Shown: positions 1-8,526, counted from the stretch's first letter. The stretch: DNA of 64,000 nucleotides from Ornithinicoccus sp045032955 (GCF_045032955.1 NZ_JBJFZU010000004.1:1-64000); one strand, 5' to 3'. A program made the numbers and translations. Notes: generated from the sequence alone by a model not told the origin.

Positions 1-26
1 GGGGGGGGTCGGGCCCTGGGCGGGAC

Positions 27-617
27 CTACCGGTGGGTCGGCACCTCGGGCGGGTCCTGCCAGGTCACCGGCGTGCGGGTGCCGTCGAGCCAGTCCTCGC
101 GCAGCACGGCGTAGGCCACGGCATCCACGTGCCGCCCCCCGCCGACCGGCCATGCCCGTCGGTAGTGGGCCTCCTTGACCCAGCCGCACGCCAGGAAGGT
201 GCGCCGCATCGCCAGGTTGTCGACCCGGGTCGTGCCCTCGAAGCGGATCGCGCCGGGCAACGTCTCGAACACCTGTCGGGTGGCAGCCCGCAACGCGGCC
301 GCGCCCAGCCCGCGACCACGGTGCTGCTGGGCGATGCGCAGGTCGAACATCGGCGTCTCGTCCTGCACGTCCTCGAGACGGAGGAAGCCGACGCGGGCGG
401 CATACCCGTCGACGACCCAGAAGGAGTCGAGCTCCGGGCCGCGGTAGCGACCCTCGGACAGCGCCTGCCGGACGTCCGCCGGGGTCGGTGCCGCGGTGCC
501 GTGGAACGGGAAGGTGCTGCTGGTCATGAACTGCACCAGGTCGTCGGTCTCGGCCACGGGGTCGATGCGGATCAGGGACACCGTCCGCGCTGACCCGGGC
601 ACTGCGTCGTCCAGCAT
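27..617 (-). CDS. GNAT family N-acetyltransferase
   Basis: A 196-residue protein with a single GNAT fold, expected to move an acetyl group from acetyl-CoA to an amine of an unknown substrate in the cytoplasm. The acetyl-CoA loop is visible as QQHRGRGLG at residues 97-105, followed by the helix AAALRAATR and the typical late segment with NLAMRRTFLACGW, as in the RimJ/RimL-type branch. The ATG at 617 gives a short N-terminal lead; a GTG at 581 would start just before the domain and is an alternative. The gene stands alone at the left edge, followed on the same strand only after about 200 bases by the Ohr pair. Family call is firm; substrate is unknown. Confidence 0.85.
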   Translation of the reverse strand: MLDDAVPGSARTVSLIRIDPVAETDDLVQFMTSSTFPFHGTAAPTPADVRQALSEGRYRGPELDSFWVVDGYAARVGFLRLEDVQDETPMFDLRIAQQHRGRGLGAAALRAATRQVFETLPGAIRFEGTTRVDNLAMRRTFLACGWVKEAHYRRAWPVGGGRHVDAVAYAVLREDWLDGTRTPVTWQDPPEVPTHR

Positions 618-815
618 GCCGTGAGGGTACCGCCGGGGACGTCTGACAGCCTCGATGTCATCTCTCGGCCTGCACGAACAGGCCGAAGGATGACGCAGCT
701 GCGGGAGGATGACGTACCGGCTCTGAGAGTGACAAAACGCCGATAAGTCACATTATGTCAAGTAGTCGCAGCTCGATGCCGAGATCCAGGGAGCTAGGCC
801 GGGTATGCCCCTCCC

Positions 816-1238
816 TCAGTCGTCGACGACGCTGACCTCGACCTCGATGTTGCCGCGGGTGGCGTTGGAGTACGGGCAGACCTGGTGGGCGGCGTCGGCC
901 AGCGACTGCGCGGCCTGCTGCTCCAGCCCGGGCAGGGTGACCTCGAGGGTGACGGCCAGCCCGAAGCCGCCCTCGCCGTTCGGGCCGATCCGCACCTGGG
1001 CACCGACGCTGGAGTCGTGGATCTCGACCTTCTGCGCACGGGCCACCGACTGCAACGCGCTGTGGAAGCAGGCCGCGTAGCCGGCGGCGAACAGCAGCTC
1101 GGGGTTCGGCGCACCACCCTGGCCGCCCATCTCCTGCGGGACGGCCAGGTCCAGGTCGAGCAGGCCGTCGGTGGTGGTCACGTGCCCGTTGCGTCCGCCG
1201 CCGGTGGCGAGGGCCTCTGCGGTGTAGAGCGTCTCCAT
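816..1238 (-). CDS. ohr: Organic hydroperoxide resistance protein Ohr
   Basis: A 140-residue Ohr of the OsmC/Ohr superfamily, a thiol peroxidase that reduces organic and fatty-acid hydroperoxides, usually recharged by lipoylated or low-molecular-weight thiols. The two catalytic cysteines are present in their normal contexts: AACFHSAL (C57) and VCPYS (C121). Length is the family norm. It begins at ATG 1238, 30 bases downstream of the stop of the MarR/OhrR gene on the same strand, so the two form an ohrR-ohr operon. Expression is expected to rise when OhrR is oxidised. A second, less typical OsmC protein lies at 9650-10081. Confidence 0.95.
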   Translation of the reverse strand: METLYTAEALATGGGRNGHVTTTDGLLDLDLAVPQEMGGQGGAPNPELLFAAGYAACFHSALQSVARAQKVEIHDSSVGAQVRIGPNGEGGFGLAVTLEVTLPGLEQQAAQSLADAAHQVCPYSNATRGNIEVEVSVVDD

Positions 1239-1268
1239 GGTGGTGCCTTTCGTCGTTCCGGTTCAGGT

Positions 1269-1712
1269 TCAGGTGCGGTGGGTGGCCGTGAGCTCGCGCA
1301 TCCGGCCGGTGATCTCCCGCAGCGAGCGCGTGAGCTCGACCAGGTCGTCGCTGGACGTCAGGAACGCCGGGACCAGGCAGCCGACCGCCTCGGTCAGCTC
1401 CGCCCGGGTCGCCTTCCCCTGGTCGGTGAGCGAGACCAGGACGACCCTCTCGTCGGCCACGTCGCGGCGTCGGGCGACCAGCCCGCGCTCGTCCAGCCGC
1501 CGCAGCATCGGCGACAGCGTCCCCGAGTCCAGGCCCAGCTCCTGCCCCAGCGAGGACACGGTCCGCTCCCCCGTGGCCAGCACGACCAGGGCCAGGTACT
1601 GCGGGTAGGTCAACCGCCACGGCGACAACACCTCGCGGTAGGCCTGCGAAGTCGCGTGCGAGGCCCGGTAGAGGGCGAAGCACACGAAGTCGTCGAGCGG
1701 AGCGTCGGACAC
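1269..1712 (-). CDS. ohrR: MarR-family peroxide sensor OhrR
   Basis: A MarR winged-helix repressor of the OhrR group. The sensing cysteine sits in the diagnostic N-terminal motif LDDFVCFALYRAS, followed by the YPQYLALVVL helix and the wing with RRRDVADERVV. OhrR represses ohr until this cysteine is oxidised by an organic peroxide. I place the start at GTG 1712 because family members begin just before this motif; a GTG at 1745 would add 11 residues but lies inside the long palindrome described at 1725-1775. The gene precedes ohr and probably represses itself and ohr together. Family and function are confident, the start is not. Confidence 0.9.
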   Translation of the reverse strand: MSDAPLDDFVCFALYRASHATSQAYREVLSPWRLTYPQYLALVVLATGERTVSSLGQELGLDSGTLSPMLRRLDERGLVARRRDVADERVVLVSLTDQGKATRAELTEAVGCLVPAFLTSSDDLVELTRSLREITGRMRELTATHRT

Positions 1713-1724
1713 ATCTTCACGATT

Positions 1725-1775
1725 GCACAGATAATAGTCGGGCACAACTCAGTTGTGCACGACTGTTGTCTGTGC
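1725..1775. promoter_or_regulatory. Long palindrome upstream of ohrR (probable OhrR operator)
   Basis: An imperfect 51-base palindrome centred on C1750: 25-base arms with only three or four mismatches. The core GCACAACTCAGTTGTGC (1742-1758) is perfect, and the outer parts GCACAGA (1725-1731) and TCTGTGC (1769-1775) also pair. MarR/OhrR proteins bind inverted repeats of this kind at their own promoter, so this is the likely control site of the ohrR-ohr operon. The length suggests room for more than one dimer. The role is inferred from position and symmetry. Confidence 0.7.
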
Positions 1776-1860
1776 GGGGTTGTCCGAACCGGGCCGGCGT
1801 TGAACTCCCCAAAGCTCGTGACCGAGTCCCGACAGCGGACCTGGAGGCGTGCGCGTGGCG

Positions 1861-2568
1861 TCACGTCCCGTCGGCAGCCTCGGCGATCACCTCGGCGAGG
1901 TCACCCGGACGCGACCACATCGGCCAGTGCCCGGTGGGGAGGTCCACGTAGCGCAGGTCGGGGTAGTCGGGGAGCGCCCGCAGGAACGGCACCCCCTGCT
2001 GCGCATACGTCATGTAGTCGCTGCTGGGGAACGCGGTGCACACCACGGTGCCGGGGACCGCGTGCCGCGCCTCGTCGGTGAGCCGCACCGGCTGACGCAC
2101 CACCATCCCCGGCGCGGGCACGGCCCGCTCGCGGAAGGTCGCCAGCTGCTCGTCGGTCAGGTCCCGCATCGAGCCGCCCTCGAGCTCGGCGTCCCACACC
2201 GCGTCGAGCAGCAGGGCGTCCCCCTCGAGGTCGGCGTCCATCGCGGAGCCGTCGGCGACCGGCGCGGTGTCCACCCAGACGGCGTGGTCGACGAGGTCGG
2301 GCCGCTGGTCCAGGACGAGGGTGGCCGGGATCGCGGCACCGCTGTGCGCCACCAGCACCCGACGGGAGGCCGCCGGGTCCAGCGCCGCGATGATGGCGTC
2401 CGCCTGGTCCTGCGGCCCGACCACCGCCCGGTTGGGGTCGTCGGCCCCCTGCCCCGGCAGGGTGAGCGCGCTCACCGCATATCCCTTCGTGGAGAGCAGG
2501 TGGGTCACGTCCGACCACGCCCACTCCCCCAGCCAGAACCCGGGCACCAGGACAATCTGTGTCGTCAT
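1861..2568 (-). CDS. Alpha/beta hydrolase
   Basis: A 235-residue alpha/beta hydrolase without signal peptide. The oxyanion-side start LVPGFWLGEWAW, the nucleophile elbow VAHSGAA (Ser76) and the catalytic histidine in PTGHWPMWSRP are all visible. The elbow is A-H-S-G-A rather than the common G-x-S-x-G, as in several small esterases and methylesterase-like proteins. It is monocistronic, with the divergent HIT gene starting 77 bases upstream. Substrate cannot be deduced. The coding start ATG 2568 is the first plausible one and begins immediately with the first beta strand. Confidence 0.85.
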   Translation of the reverse strand: MTTQIVLVPGFWLGEWAWSDVTHLLSTKGYAVSALTLPGQGADDPNRAVVGPQDQADAIIAALDPAASRRVLVAHSGAAIPATLVLDQRPDLVDHAVWVDTAPVADGSAMDADLEGDALLLDAVWDAELEGGSMRDLTDEQLATFRERAVPAPGMVVRQPVRLTDEARHAVPGTVVCTAFPSSDYMTYAQQGVPFLRALPDYPDLRYVDLPTGHWPMWSRPGDLAEVIAEAADGT

Positions 2569-2645
2569 CTGCCCATCGTGGCACCGCGGTGGGACAGATG
2601 CCGTCCGCTACCCCGGCCCGTCGCGAGTCCACCTAGGCTAGGGCG

Positions 2646-3041
2646 ATGGGCACCATCTTCACGAGGATCATCGAGGGCGAGATCCCTGGCCACGTCGTCT
2701 GGAGCGACGAGGTCTGCGCCGCCTTCCTGGACATCGAGCCACTGACCCCCGGGCACGTGCTCGTCGTGCCGCGCGCCGAGATCGACCACTGGGTCGACCT
2801 GCCGACCGAGCTGCTCTCGCACCTGACCGAGGTCGCCGCCCGGATCGGCCGTGCCCAGTGCAAGGTCTTCGGGGCGCAGCGTGCCGGTGTCATCGTGCAG
2901 GGCTTCGAGGTGCCGCACGCCCACCTGCACGTGTTCCCGACCTCCGACCCCGGCGACTTCGACCTGAGCCGCAAGGGGCCCCGGGACCAGGCCGATCTCG
3001 CCCAGGACGCGGCCGCCCTTCGCGGCGCCCTGATGCAGTGA
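2646..3041 (+). CDS. HIT-family nucleotide-binding hydrolase
   Basis: A 131-residue histidine-triad protein. The motif H-x-H-x-H-x-x is seen as HAHLHVF at residues 91-97, and the N-terminal FTRIIEGEIP with the LTPGHVLVVPR strand is typical of the Hint/PKCI branch, which hydrolyses AMP-linked amines (nucleoside phosphoramidates). Cytoplasmic. It overlaps or abuts the following DoxX-type gene (possible GTG start at 3038 inside its stop region), suggesting co-transcription of the pair. Function in the cell is not known beyond the family activity. Confidence 0.93.
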   Translation: MGTIFTRIIEGEIPGHVVWSDEVCAAFLDIEPLTPGHVLVVPRAEIDHWVDLPTELLSHLTEVAARIGRAQCKVFGAQRAGVIVQGFEVPHAHLHVFPTSDPGDFDLSRKGPRDQADLAQDAAALRGALMQ

Positions 3042-3046
3042 CCGGC

Positions 3047-3586
3047 ATGGGCGAGCCCACCACCCCGGGGCCCCGCGACGGCCGGGACGACCACGACGAC
3101 TTCCACCGCGAGGTCGACGACGTCTGGGACGACGACGACTATGCCCTCACCGGCCCCGTCGAGGCGCACGGTCGTGGCCTCGACTTCGGTCTGCTGATGC
3201 TTCGCGTCGGCTCGCTGCCGCTGATGCTGCACGGGGTCCACGCCGCCGTCGACATGCCCGCCTTCACCGACCGGGTGGCCGACACCCTGCTCGGGGCCCA
3301 GGCCCCGGACTTCTTCGCCTGGCTGGCGATGCTCGCGCTGGTGGGGCTGCCGGTGCTGATCGTGCTGGGCCTGTTCACCCGGCCGGCCGCCTTTCTGGTC
3401 GCTGGGCTGATGGCGCTCATCTGGGTGCTGCTCGTCTACCTGCGCGGCGACTACACCCCGTTGACCGGCGAGGGCGCGCTCACCGGCGAGAACGCGCTGC
3501 TCTACCTGCTGCTGACCCTGCCGTTGGCGTACACCGGCGCCGGCCGCCTCTCGGTGGACAGCCTGCGCACCGGGGGCCGACCCTAG
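3047..3586 (+). CDS. DoxX-like integral membrane protein
   Basis: A protein of 179 residues with an acidic, unstructured N-terminal 45 residues rich in Asp/Arg, then four hydrophobic helices. The region LMLRVGSLPLMLHGVHA, the loop before FFAWLAMLALVGLPVLIVLGLFT and R-P-A-A-F match the DoxX/DUF4395-like membrane family (quinone- or thiol-linked oxidoreductase partners). I use ATG 3047; GTG 3038 overlaps the HIT stop by four bases and is an equally good coupled start. Cofactor-binding residues are not identifiable by eye. Family assignment is moderate. Confidence 0.7.
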   Translation: MGEPTTPGPRDGRDDHDDFHREVDDVWDDDDYALTGPVEAHGRGLDFGLLMLRVGSLPLMLHGVHAAVDMPAFTDRVADTLLGAQAPDFFAWLAMLALVGLPVLIVLGLFTRPAAFLVAGLMALIWVLLVYLRGDYTPLTGEGALTGENALLYLLLTLPLAYTGAGRLSVDSLRTGGRP

Positions 3587-3601
3587 GCATACCCTGGCGG
3601 G

Positions 3602-4744
3602 GTGCGGTGCGGCTACTTCGACGTCGGGGCCTGCCGTTCCTGCACCCTGATGGGCGTCCCGTACGCCGAGCAGCTCGCCGACAAGCAGCGTGGCCTCGAG
3701 CAGGTGCTGGCCGGGCACGTCGACACCGGGGCCTGGGGAGCACCGGCCGCCAGCCGTGAGTCGGGGTTCCGCAACAAGGCCAAGCTGGTGGTGGGTGGCA
3801 CCAAGGCCGCGCCCACCCTGGGCATCCTGGACGGGGACGCCCGCGGTGTGGACCTGCGCCGCTGCGGCCTCTACGAGCCCGGTCTGGACCGCGCCGTCAC
3901 CCTCCTCGCCGAACGGCTGGCCGGCTCCGGGCTGACGCCCTACGACGTCCCAGCCCGCCAGGGCGAGCTGAAGCACGTGCTGCTCACCCACTCCCCCGCC
4001 GGTGAGCTGATGGTGCGCCTGGTGCTGCGCTCCCCCGGCCAGCGCCGCCGGGTCGTCGAGCTGCTGGAGGTCCTCGCCGGCACCCCCGGTATGCCCCCGG
4101 TCCGGGTCGCCGGCATCAACCTGCAGCCGGAGCACAAGGCGGTGCTGGAGGGGGCCGAGGAGGAGGTGCTCAGCGCCGAGCGGACCCTGCCGATGCCGCT
4201 CTCCGGCCGGACCCTGCACCTGGGCACCCGGAGCTTCTTCCAGACCAACACCGCGGTCGCCACCCGGCTGTACGAGCAGGTCGCCGGCTGGGTGGAGGAC
4301 CTGGCCCCGACCCGGGTCTGGGACCTGTACTGCGGGGTCGGCGGCTTCGCCGTGCACTGCGCCGCACCCGGACGGCAGGTGACCGGGGTGGAGGTGTCGC
4401 CCGAGGCCGTGCTCAGCGCCCGTCGCACCGCCGGCTCGACCACCGGTCTGCACTTCCGGGCCGCCGACGCGGGCGCCTGGGTGCAGGAGCAGGACCCGGA
4501 CGAGCACCCGGACCTGGTGATCCTCAACCCGCCCCGCCGGGGCGTCGGCGCGGAGCTGGCCCGGTGGGTCGAGGGCTCGCGGGTGCGGCACGTCGTCTAC
4601 TCCAGCTGCGACGCCGCCAGCCTGACCCGTGACCTGGAGGCGATGCCCTCGTGGCGCCCGGTCCGGGCGCGGATGTTCGACATGTTCCCCCAGACCCGGC
4701 ACCTCGAGGTGGCCGTCCTGCTGGAACGTCGCGCCGGTCGGTGA
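3602..4744 (+). CDS. rlmC: 23S rRNA (uracil-C5)-methyltransferase RlmC-type
   Basis: A 380-residue TrmA/RlmC/RlmD-family enzyme that methylates C5 of a uracil in 23S rRNA using SAM. The iron-sulfur cysteines are at the very N-terminus (C3, C11, C14 in CGYFDVGACRSC) with the fourth in DLRRCGLYEPG, the arrangement seen in RlmC rather than in the TRAM-domain members. The SAM site DLYCGVGGFAVH, the NPPRRG loop and the nucleophile in YSSCDAASLTRDL are intact. Start is GTG 3602, 15 bases after the membrane-protein stop. TrmA or RlmD activity is less likely because no TRAM domain precedes the cluster. Confidence 0.88.
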   Translation: MRCGYFDVGACRSCTLMGVPYAEQLADKQRGLEQVLAGHVDTGAWGAPAASRESGFRNKAKLVVGGTKAAPTLGILDGDARGVDLRRCGLYEPGLDRAVTLLAERLAGSGLTPYDVPARQGELKHVLLTHSPAGELMVRLVLRSPGQRRRVVELLEVLAGTPGMPPVRVAGINLQPEHKAVLEGAEEEVLSAERTLPMPLSGRTLHLGTRSFFQTNTAVATRLYEQVAGWVEDLAPTRVWDLYCGVGGFAVHCAAPGRQVTGVEVSPEAVLSARRTAGSTTGLHFRAADAGAWVQEQDPDEHPDLVILNPPRRGVGAELARWVEGSRVRHVVYSSCDAASLTRDLEAMPSWRPVRARMFDMFPQTRHLEVAVLLERRAGR

Positions 4745-4840
4745 GGCTCCGGCGGCAACGGCACGTCACCCGCCGGCGCCGGTGAGGCCTCTGCCATGAT
4801 GGGTCCGAGCAGTCCCCGACGACGAGGAAGTTGAGCTGAC

Positions 4841-5167
4841 ATGCCGAACACCTTCGAGGCCGTGCCCGACGCCAAGCAGGAGCGCAGCACCGCCTTCCTC
4901 GAGGTCGAGGCCCCGGCCGACCGTCTCGAGGCATACATGGAGGAGGCCCAGCTGCACCGCGGGTCGCTGCGCGAGCAGGACGGCTACACCATCCCGTTCC
5001 GTGAGGGCGGCCAGGTGCGGATCACCGTCGAGGAGGGTGGCGACGGCAGCGGGTCCGGGCTGCGGTTCGTCGTGTCCGCCCCCAACGACGAGCGTCGTCG
5101 CTACATCGAGGAGGACGTCTCCGAGCAGATCGGTTCCGGATCGCCGTTGACCTGGTCCGCCCTGTGA
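4841..5167 (+). CDS. Small conserved protein, possibly DUF2218-like
   Basis: A 108-residue acidic protein with no signal peptide or membrane segment. The pattern of an opening strand, a helix with RLEAYMEEAQLHRG, then GYTIPFREGGQVRITVEE and a closing strand-helix is reminiscent of DUF2218 proteins, but I cannot confirm this by eye. ATG 4841 follows an AGGAAG-like ribosome site in gacgaggaagttgagctgac. It lies between rlmC and the convergent YciO-type gene. No function is proposed. Confidence 0.6.
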   Translation: MPNTFEAVPDAKQERSTAFLEVEAPADRLEAYMEEAQLHRGSLREQDGYTIPFREGGQVRITVEEGGDGSGSGLRFVVSAPNDERRRYIEEDVSEQIGSGSPLTWSAL

Positions 5168-5217
5168 CAGACCTCGGGTGACAGAGCTCGTATGACGCTC
5201 GACAGCCTTTGGGCCGC

Positions 5218-5841
5218 TCAGCCCTGGAACGGCGCCGGGTCGCCGGACCCGACCCGGACGATCTCGGCATACCCCTCGGACAGGTCCACCACCGTGGTCG
5301 GCTCGCACCCGGTCTGGTCACCGTCCACCACCACGTCGACGACGTGGTCCAGACGCTCCTTGACCTCCCAGCCGTAGCCGAGCGGCTCGTCCTCGCCGGG
5401 CAGCAGGAGCGTGCTGGTGAGCAGTGGCTCCCCCATCTCCGAGAGCAGCGCCCGGCAGAACGGGTCGTGCGGGATCCGCACCCCGACCGTCTTCTTCTTC
5501 GGGTGCAGCAGGCGCTTGGGCACCTCCTTGGTGGCCGGCAGGATGAAGGTGTAGCAGCCCGGTGTGGCCGCCTTGACCGCGCGGAAGACCGCGTTGTCGA
5601 GCTGCACGAACTGCCCCAGCTGGGCGAAGTCCGCGCACATCAGGGTGAAGTGGTGCTTCTCGTCCACCCGCCGGATGTCCACGATGCGGGCCTTGGCGTC
5701 GGGGTCCCCGAGCTGGGCGCCCAGGCTGTAGCAGGCATCGGTGGGGAACGCCGCCAGTCCCCCTTCGCGCAAGGTCTGCGCGACCTGCTGGACCAGGCGC
5801 GGTTGCGGATCGACCGGGTGGATGTCCATGAAGCGAGCCAT
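5218..5841 (-). CDS. Sua5/YciO/YrdC-family protein, YciO type
   Basis: A 207-residue protein of the Sua5/YrdC superfamily, whose best-known members make threonylcarbamoyl-AMP for the t6A modification of tRNA. The opening DIHPVDPQPRLVQQVAQTL and the stretch FPTDACYSLGAQL, together with KKKTVGVRIPHDP, match the YciO subgroup more than TsaC, so t6A synthesis should not be assumed. The KRKK-type RNA/ATP-binding residues (RRVDEKHH) are present. It is convergent with the gene at 4841-5167 and 61 bases downstream of an alpha/beta hydrolase on the same strand. Family sure; exact role unresolved. Confidence 0.88.
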   Translation of the reverse strand: MARFMDIHPVDPQPRLVQQVAQTLREGGLAAFPTDACYSLGAQLGDPDAKARIVDIRRVDEKHHFTLMCADFAQLGQFVQLDNAVFRAVKAATPGCYTFILPATKEVPKRLLHPKKKTVGVRIPHDPFCRALLSEMGEPLLTSTLLLPGEDEPLGYGWEVKERLDHVVDVVVDGDQTGCEPTTVVDLSEGYAEIVRVGSGDPAPFQG

Positions 5842-5902
5842 CCCCCGACCCTAACCATCCACGGCTCCCTCCGCAGCCGGTGCCCGTCGCGGTCCCGCCG
5901 GC

Positions 5903-6718
5903 TCAGCGGTCGCGCAGGAAGTGCCGCAGGGTCGCCGTGAACGCCTCCGGCTGCTCCGAGTGCACCCAGTGCCCGGCGCCCTTGAGGCTCACCTGGACGG
6001 TCCGCGGGAAGAGGGCCCGCATGGGGCCCTCCTGCTCGTCCGTGACGTAGGAGGACTCGGCGCCGGCCAGCCACAGCACCGGCCCCTCGTAGACCCGGTC
6101 CTGGTGCGGGATGTCACCGGTGATCGTGTCCAGGTCGCGCAGCAGCACGTCGAGGTTCGGCTGCCATCCGAACCGCGTGGTCGCCGGGTCCCGACGCAGG
6201 TTCTGCAGCAGGAACCCGCGCAGGCTCCGGGAGGGCACCGCCTCCGCGAGCTGCCGGTCGGCCTCCCCCAGGCTGTCGATCGTGGACAGGTCCAGTCCCT
6301 GCATCGAGCCGAGCAGGTGCCCGAACTCGCTGGATCCGGTCGAGGCGGTCGGGCTGATGTCCACGACCACCAGCCGTTCGACGAGCTCGGGGGCCTGCAG
6401 CGCGGCCGTCATCGCGGTCTTGCCGCCCATCGAGTGGCCCACCAGGCGGACCGGTCCGGCCCCGAGGGACCGCAGCTGCCGGACGACCAGGTCGGCCGCG
6501 ACCGCGTAGTCGACCCGCTCCGTCCACGGGGAGGCCCCGTGGTCGGGCATGTCCAGCAGGACGCAGCGGAAGTCCGGCTGCAGGGCCTTGGCGATGCCGG
6601 AGAAGTTCCGGCCACGCCCCAGCAGGCCGTGGCAGAAGACCACCACCGGGGCCTCGGGGTCGTCGCCGACGACGGTCTGGGCGAGCGGGCCGGGGGCCGG
6701 TGCAGCGTCTGGACTCAC
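5903..6718 (-). CDS. Alpha/beta hydrolase (YbfF-like esterase)
   Basis: A 271-residue cytoplasmic alpha/beta hydrolase. Oxyanion motif FCHGLLGRGRNF, nucleophile elbow GHSMGG (Ser96) and the C-terminal GAGHWVHSEQPEAF with the catalytic histidine are all present; the acidic residue is likely in the strand after VLWLAGAESS. The architecture resembles YbfF-type esterases acting on short acyl chains or CoA esters. GTG 6718 is the start, ten bases after the stop of the acetyltransferase at 6729-7733, so the two are probably co-transcribed. Substrate unknown. Confidence 0.88.
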   Translation of the reverse strand: MSPDAAPAPGPLAQTVVGDDPEAPVVVFCHGLLGRGRNFSGIAKALQPDFRCVLLDMPDHGASPWTERVDYAVAADLVVRQLRSLGAGPVRLVGHSMGGKTAMTAALQAPELVERLVVVDISPTASTGSSEFGHLLGSMQGLDLSTIDSLGEADRQLAEAVPSRSLRGFLLQNLRRDPATTRFGWQPNLDVLLRDLDTITGDIPHQDRVYEGPVLWLAGAESSYVTDEQEGPMRALFPRTVQVSLKGAGHWVHSEQPEAFTATLRHFLRDR

Positions 6719-6728
6719 CCGGTCGACC

Positions 6729-7733
6729 CTATCCGGCCACCTCGGTCACCGGACGACGCATCGCGACCGTCCGGAACTTGCGGGTGAAGCCGAGCCGGTC
6801 GTAGAGGCGGGTCGCGCCGGTGGGGCTGTCGGAGTCCACGTCCAGCTCGATCGCGTCGAAGTCGCCCGAGTCGGCCACCAGCCGCAGGGTGTGCGCCAGG
6901 GCGGCCGCCCCGATCCCCCGACCCCGGGCCTGCGGGACGGTGCCGAGGATCGTGACGTAGGCCTCGCGGTCCACCCACTGGCCGACCAGCACGTAGCCGA
7001 GGACCTGTCCGTCGAGCTCACCGCCCCGCCCCCGGGCGAGGGTGGAGACGCCAGGACGGGCGCTGCGCGAGGCCCAGTGCTCGTGCCAGCGCTCGGGGTC
7101 GGTCGGCCCGGACCCCCAGTGGTCCTTGAAGGCCACGTTGTGCGCCCGCATCACCTCCTCCTCGTCCTCGGGCCGGGGCACGCCCAGCTCGACGCCTTCG
7201 ATCGCCGGCACCGGGGGCAGGTCCTGCAGGCCGCGGGTGAGCAGGTCGAAGTAGCGGACGACGGCATACCCGCGAGCGGCCAGCAGCTCCCCCGCCGACG
7301 AGCCCTCCAGCCCGCCGCCGGCGGACAGGTGGGCCGGGCTCACCCCCGGGTGGCGCTGCCCCAGCAGCTCCAGGGCGCGCGCCTCGGCGCGGTCCATCAG
7401 CGCGGTCCCCAGCCCGCGGCCCCGGTGCTCGGCGTGTACCCCACCACCGAGGTATGCCCGTGCCGACCCGCTGTGGTCGGTGAGCGGGGGCACGGTCACC
7501 GACGCGAAGCCCACCAGGTCCTCCCCGTCCCAGACCGCCCAGGTGTCCCGCTCCGGGTCACGCCCCGGCCCGGCGAGCTCCTCGCCCAGGTCCTCGGCGG
7601 ACAGGTGCTCCTCAGTGCCGTCGACCACGGCCAGGTGGTTGACCAGGGCGGCCCAGGCCGTGAGGTCCTTCCGGGTCAGGGTGGACCAGCGGTAGCCGGA
7701 AGGGGTCGTCGGGGTCGTCGGCTCAGCGCTCAT
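6729..7733 (-). CDS. Two-domain GNAT acetyltransferase, mycothiol-synthase-like
   Basis: A 334-residue protein with two GNAT modules. The first acetyl-CoA loop is AEHRGRGLGTALM and the second is PQARGRGIGAAAL, with the closing segment GATRLYDRLGFTRKFRTVAMRR. Tandem GNAT domains of this length are typical of MshD, the last enzyme of mycothiol synthesis, and of a larger group of related acetyltransferases; I cannot separate the two by eye. I start at ATG 7733 (MSAEPTTP), because the 25 residues upstream are low-complexity and out of family. The divergent DUF421 gene starts 73 bases away. Confidence 0.8.
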   Translation of the reverse strand: MSAEPTTPTTPSGYRWSTLTRKDLTAWAALVNHLAVVDGTEEHLSAEDLGEELAGPGRDPERDTWAVWDGEDLVGFASVTVPPLTDHSGSARAYLGGGVHAEHRGRGLGTALMDRAEARALELLGQRHPGVSPAHLSAGGGLEGSSAGELLAARGYAVVRYFDLLTRGLQDLPPVPAIEGVELGVPRPEDEEEVMRAHNVAFKDHWGSGPTDPERWHEHWASRSARPGVSTLARGRGGELDGQVLGYVLVGQWVDREAYVTILGTVPQARGRGIGAAALAHTLRLVADSGDFDAIELDVDSDSPTGATRLYDRLGFTRKFRTVAMRRPVTEVAG

Positions 7734-7806
7734 GAGCCAAGGATGCCCCACCCGGGGGCGGCGTTGCCAACGGATTCCGGCGCCCCGATCTGCGACGATA
7801 CGGGTC

Positions 7807-8526
7807 ATGCGTGAGCTGTGGCACTACATCGGCATCACCCCGGCGGGGGCGGTCGCGGTGGTGCTCAGCACGGTCACCATCTACTTCGTCTTCGGCGGTG
7901 TGCTGCGACTGTGGGGGCAGCGCCTGTACTCGAGCCCGCGCAGCCTGGACCTCGCCATCGTCACCGTCCTCGGTGCCATCGTCGGCCGGTCCACCATGGG
8001 CCACGTCCCCACCCTGTCCGGCGGCCTGATCGCGCTCGGCACCCTGGCCATGCTGGAGGTGCTGTTCCGCACCCTGCGGCGGTTGCCGCTGCCCCAGCTG
8101 ACCCACCAGTCCCAGGGGCGCGCGGTGGTGCTGGTGGTCGCCGGGAAGACCCAGAACGAGACGATGCGCACCTACGGGCTCACCATGCCGATGCTGTGGA
8201 GCTCGCTGCGCCTGGCAGGCGTCAGCCACCTCGCCCAGGCGGCGCTGGTGGTGCTCGAGCCCAGCGGGCAGATCTCGGTGGTCCGCGCGGGGCAGACGAT
8301 CCACCCGCGGGCGCTCATCGGGGTCCGTGGGGCGCACCGGGTGCAGGAGCAGCTGCGGGAGGCCGGGCACCTGTCACCCTCGGGCTCGTCGGGTCCGTCG
8401 GGCGCGGGTGATCGGGTACGCCACCAGACCGAGACCGACCAGGACGGCCCCGGCGAGCACGCTGTCGAGGGGCAGGGAGAAGGCCAGCACCAGGCAGCCG
8501 ACCAGGCCCAGCACCGGGACCGCTGA
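7807..8526 (+). CDS. DUF421 (YetF-like) membrane protein with an antisense-derived tail
   Basis: A 239-residue protein. Residues about 10-95 hold three membrane helices, ending with the DLAIVTVLGAIVGRSTMGHVPTLSGG segment, and residues about 100-190 form the soluble DUF421 domain (LVVAGKTQNETMRTYGL, LEPSGQISVV). Function of the family is unknown. The last 45 or so residues (after EAGHLSPSGSSG) are Gln/Glu/Asp-rich and lie entirely opposite the coding end of the convergent amino-acid permease, an overlap of 153 bases, so the tail looks like read-through after loss of an earlier stop. ATG 7807 is chosen as the residue before the first helix. Confidence 0.8.
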   Translation: MRELWHYIGITPAGAVAVVLSTVTIYFVFGGVLRLWGQRLYSSPRSLDLAIVTVLGAIVGRSTMGHVPTLSGGLIALGTLAMLEVLFRTLRRLPLPQLTHQSQGRAVVLVVAGKTQNETMRTYGLTMPMLWSSLRLAGVSHLAQAALVVLEPSGQISVVRAGQTIHPRALIGVRGAHRVQEQLREAGHLSPSGSSGPSGAGDRVRHQTETDQDGPGEHAVEGQGEGQHQAADQAQHRDR

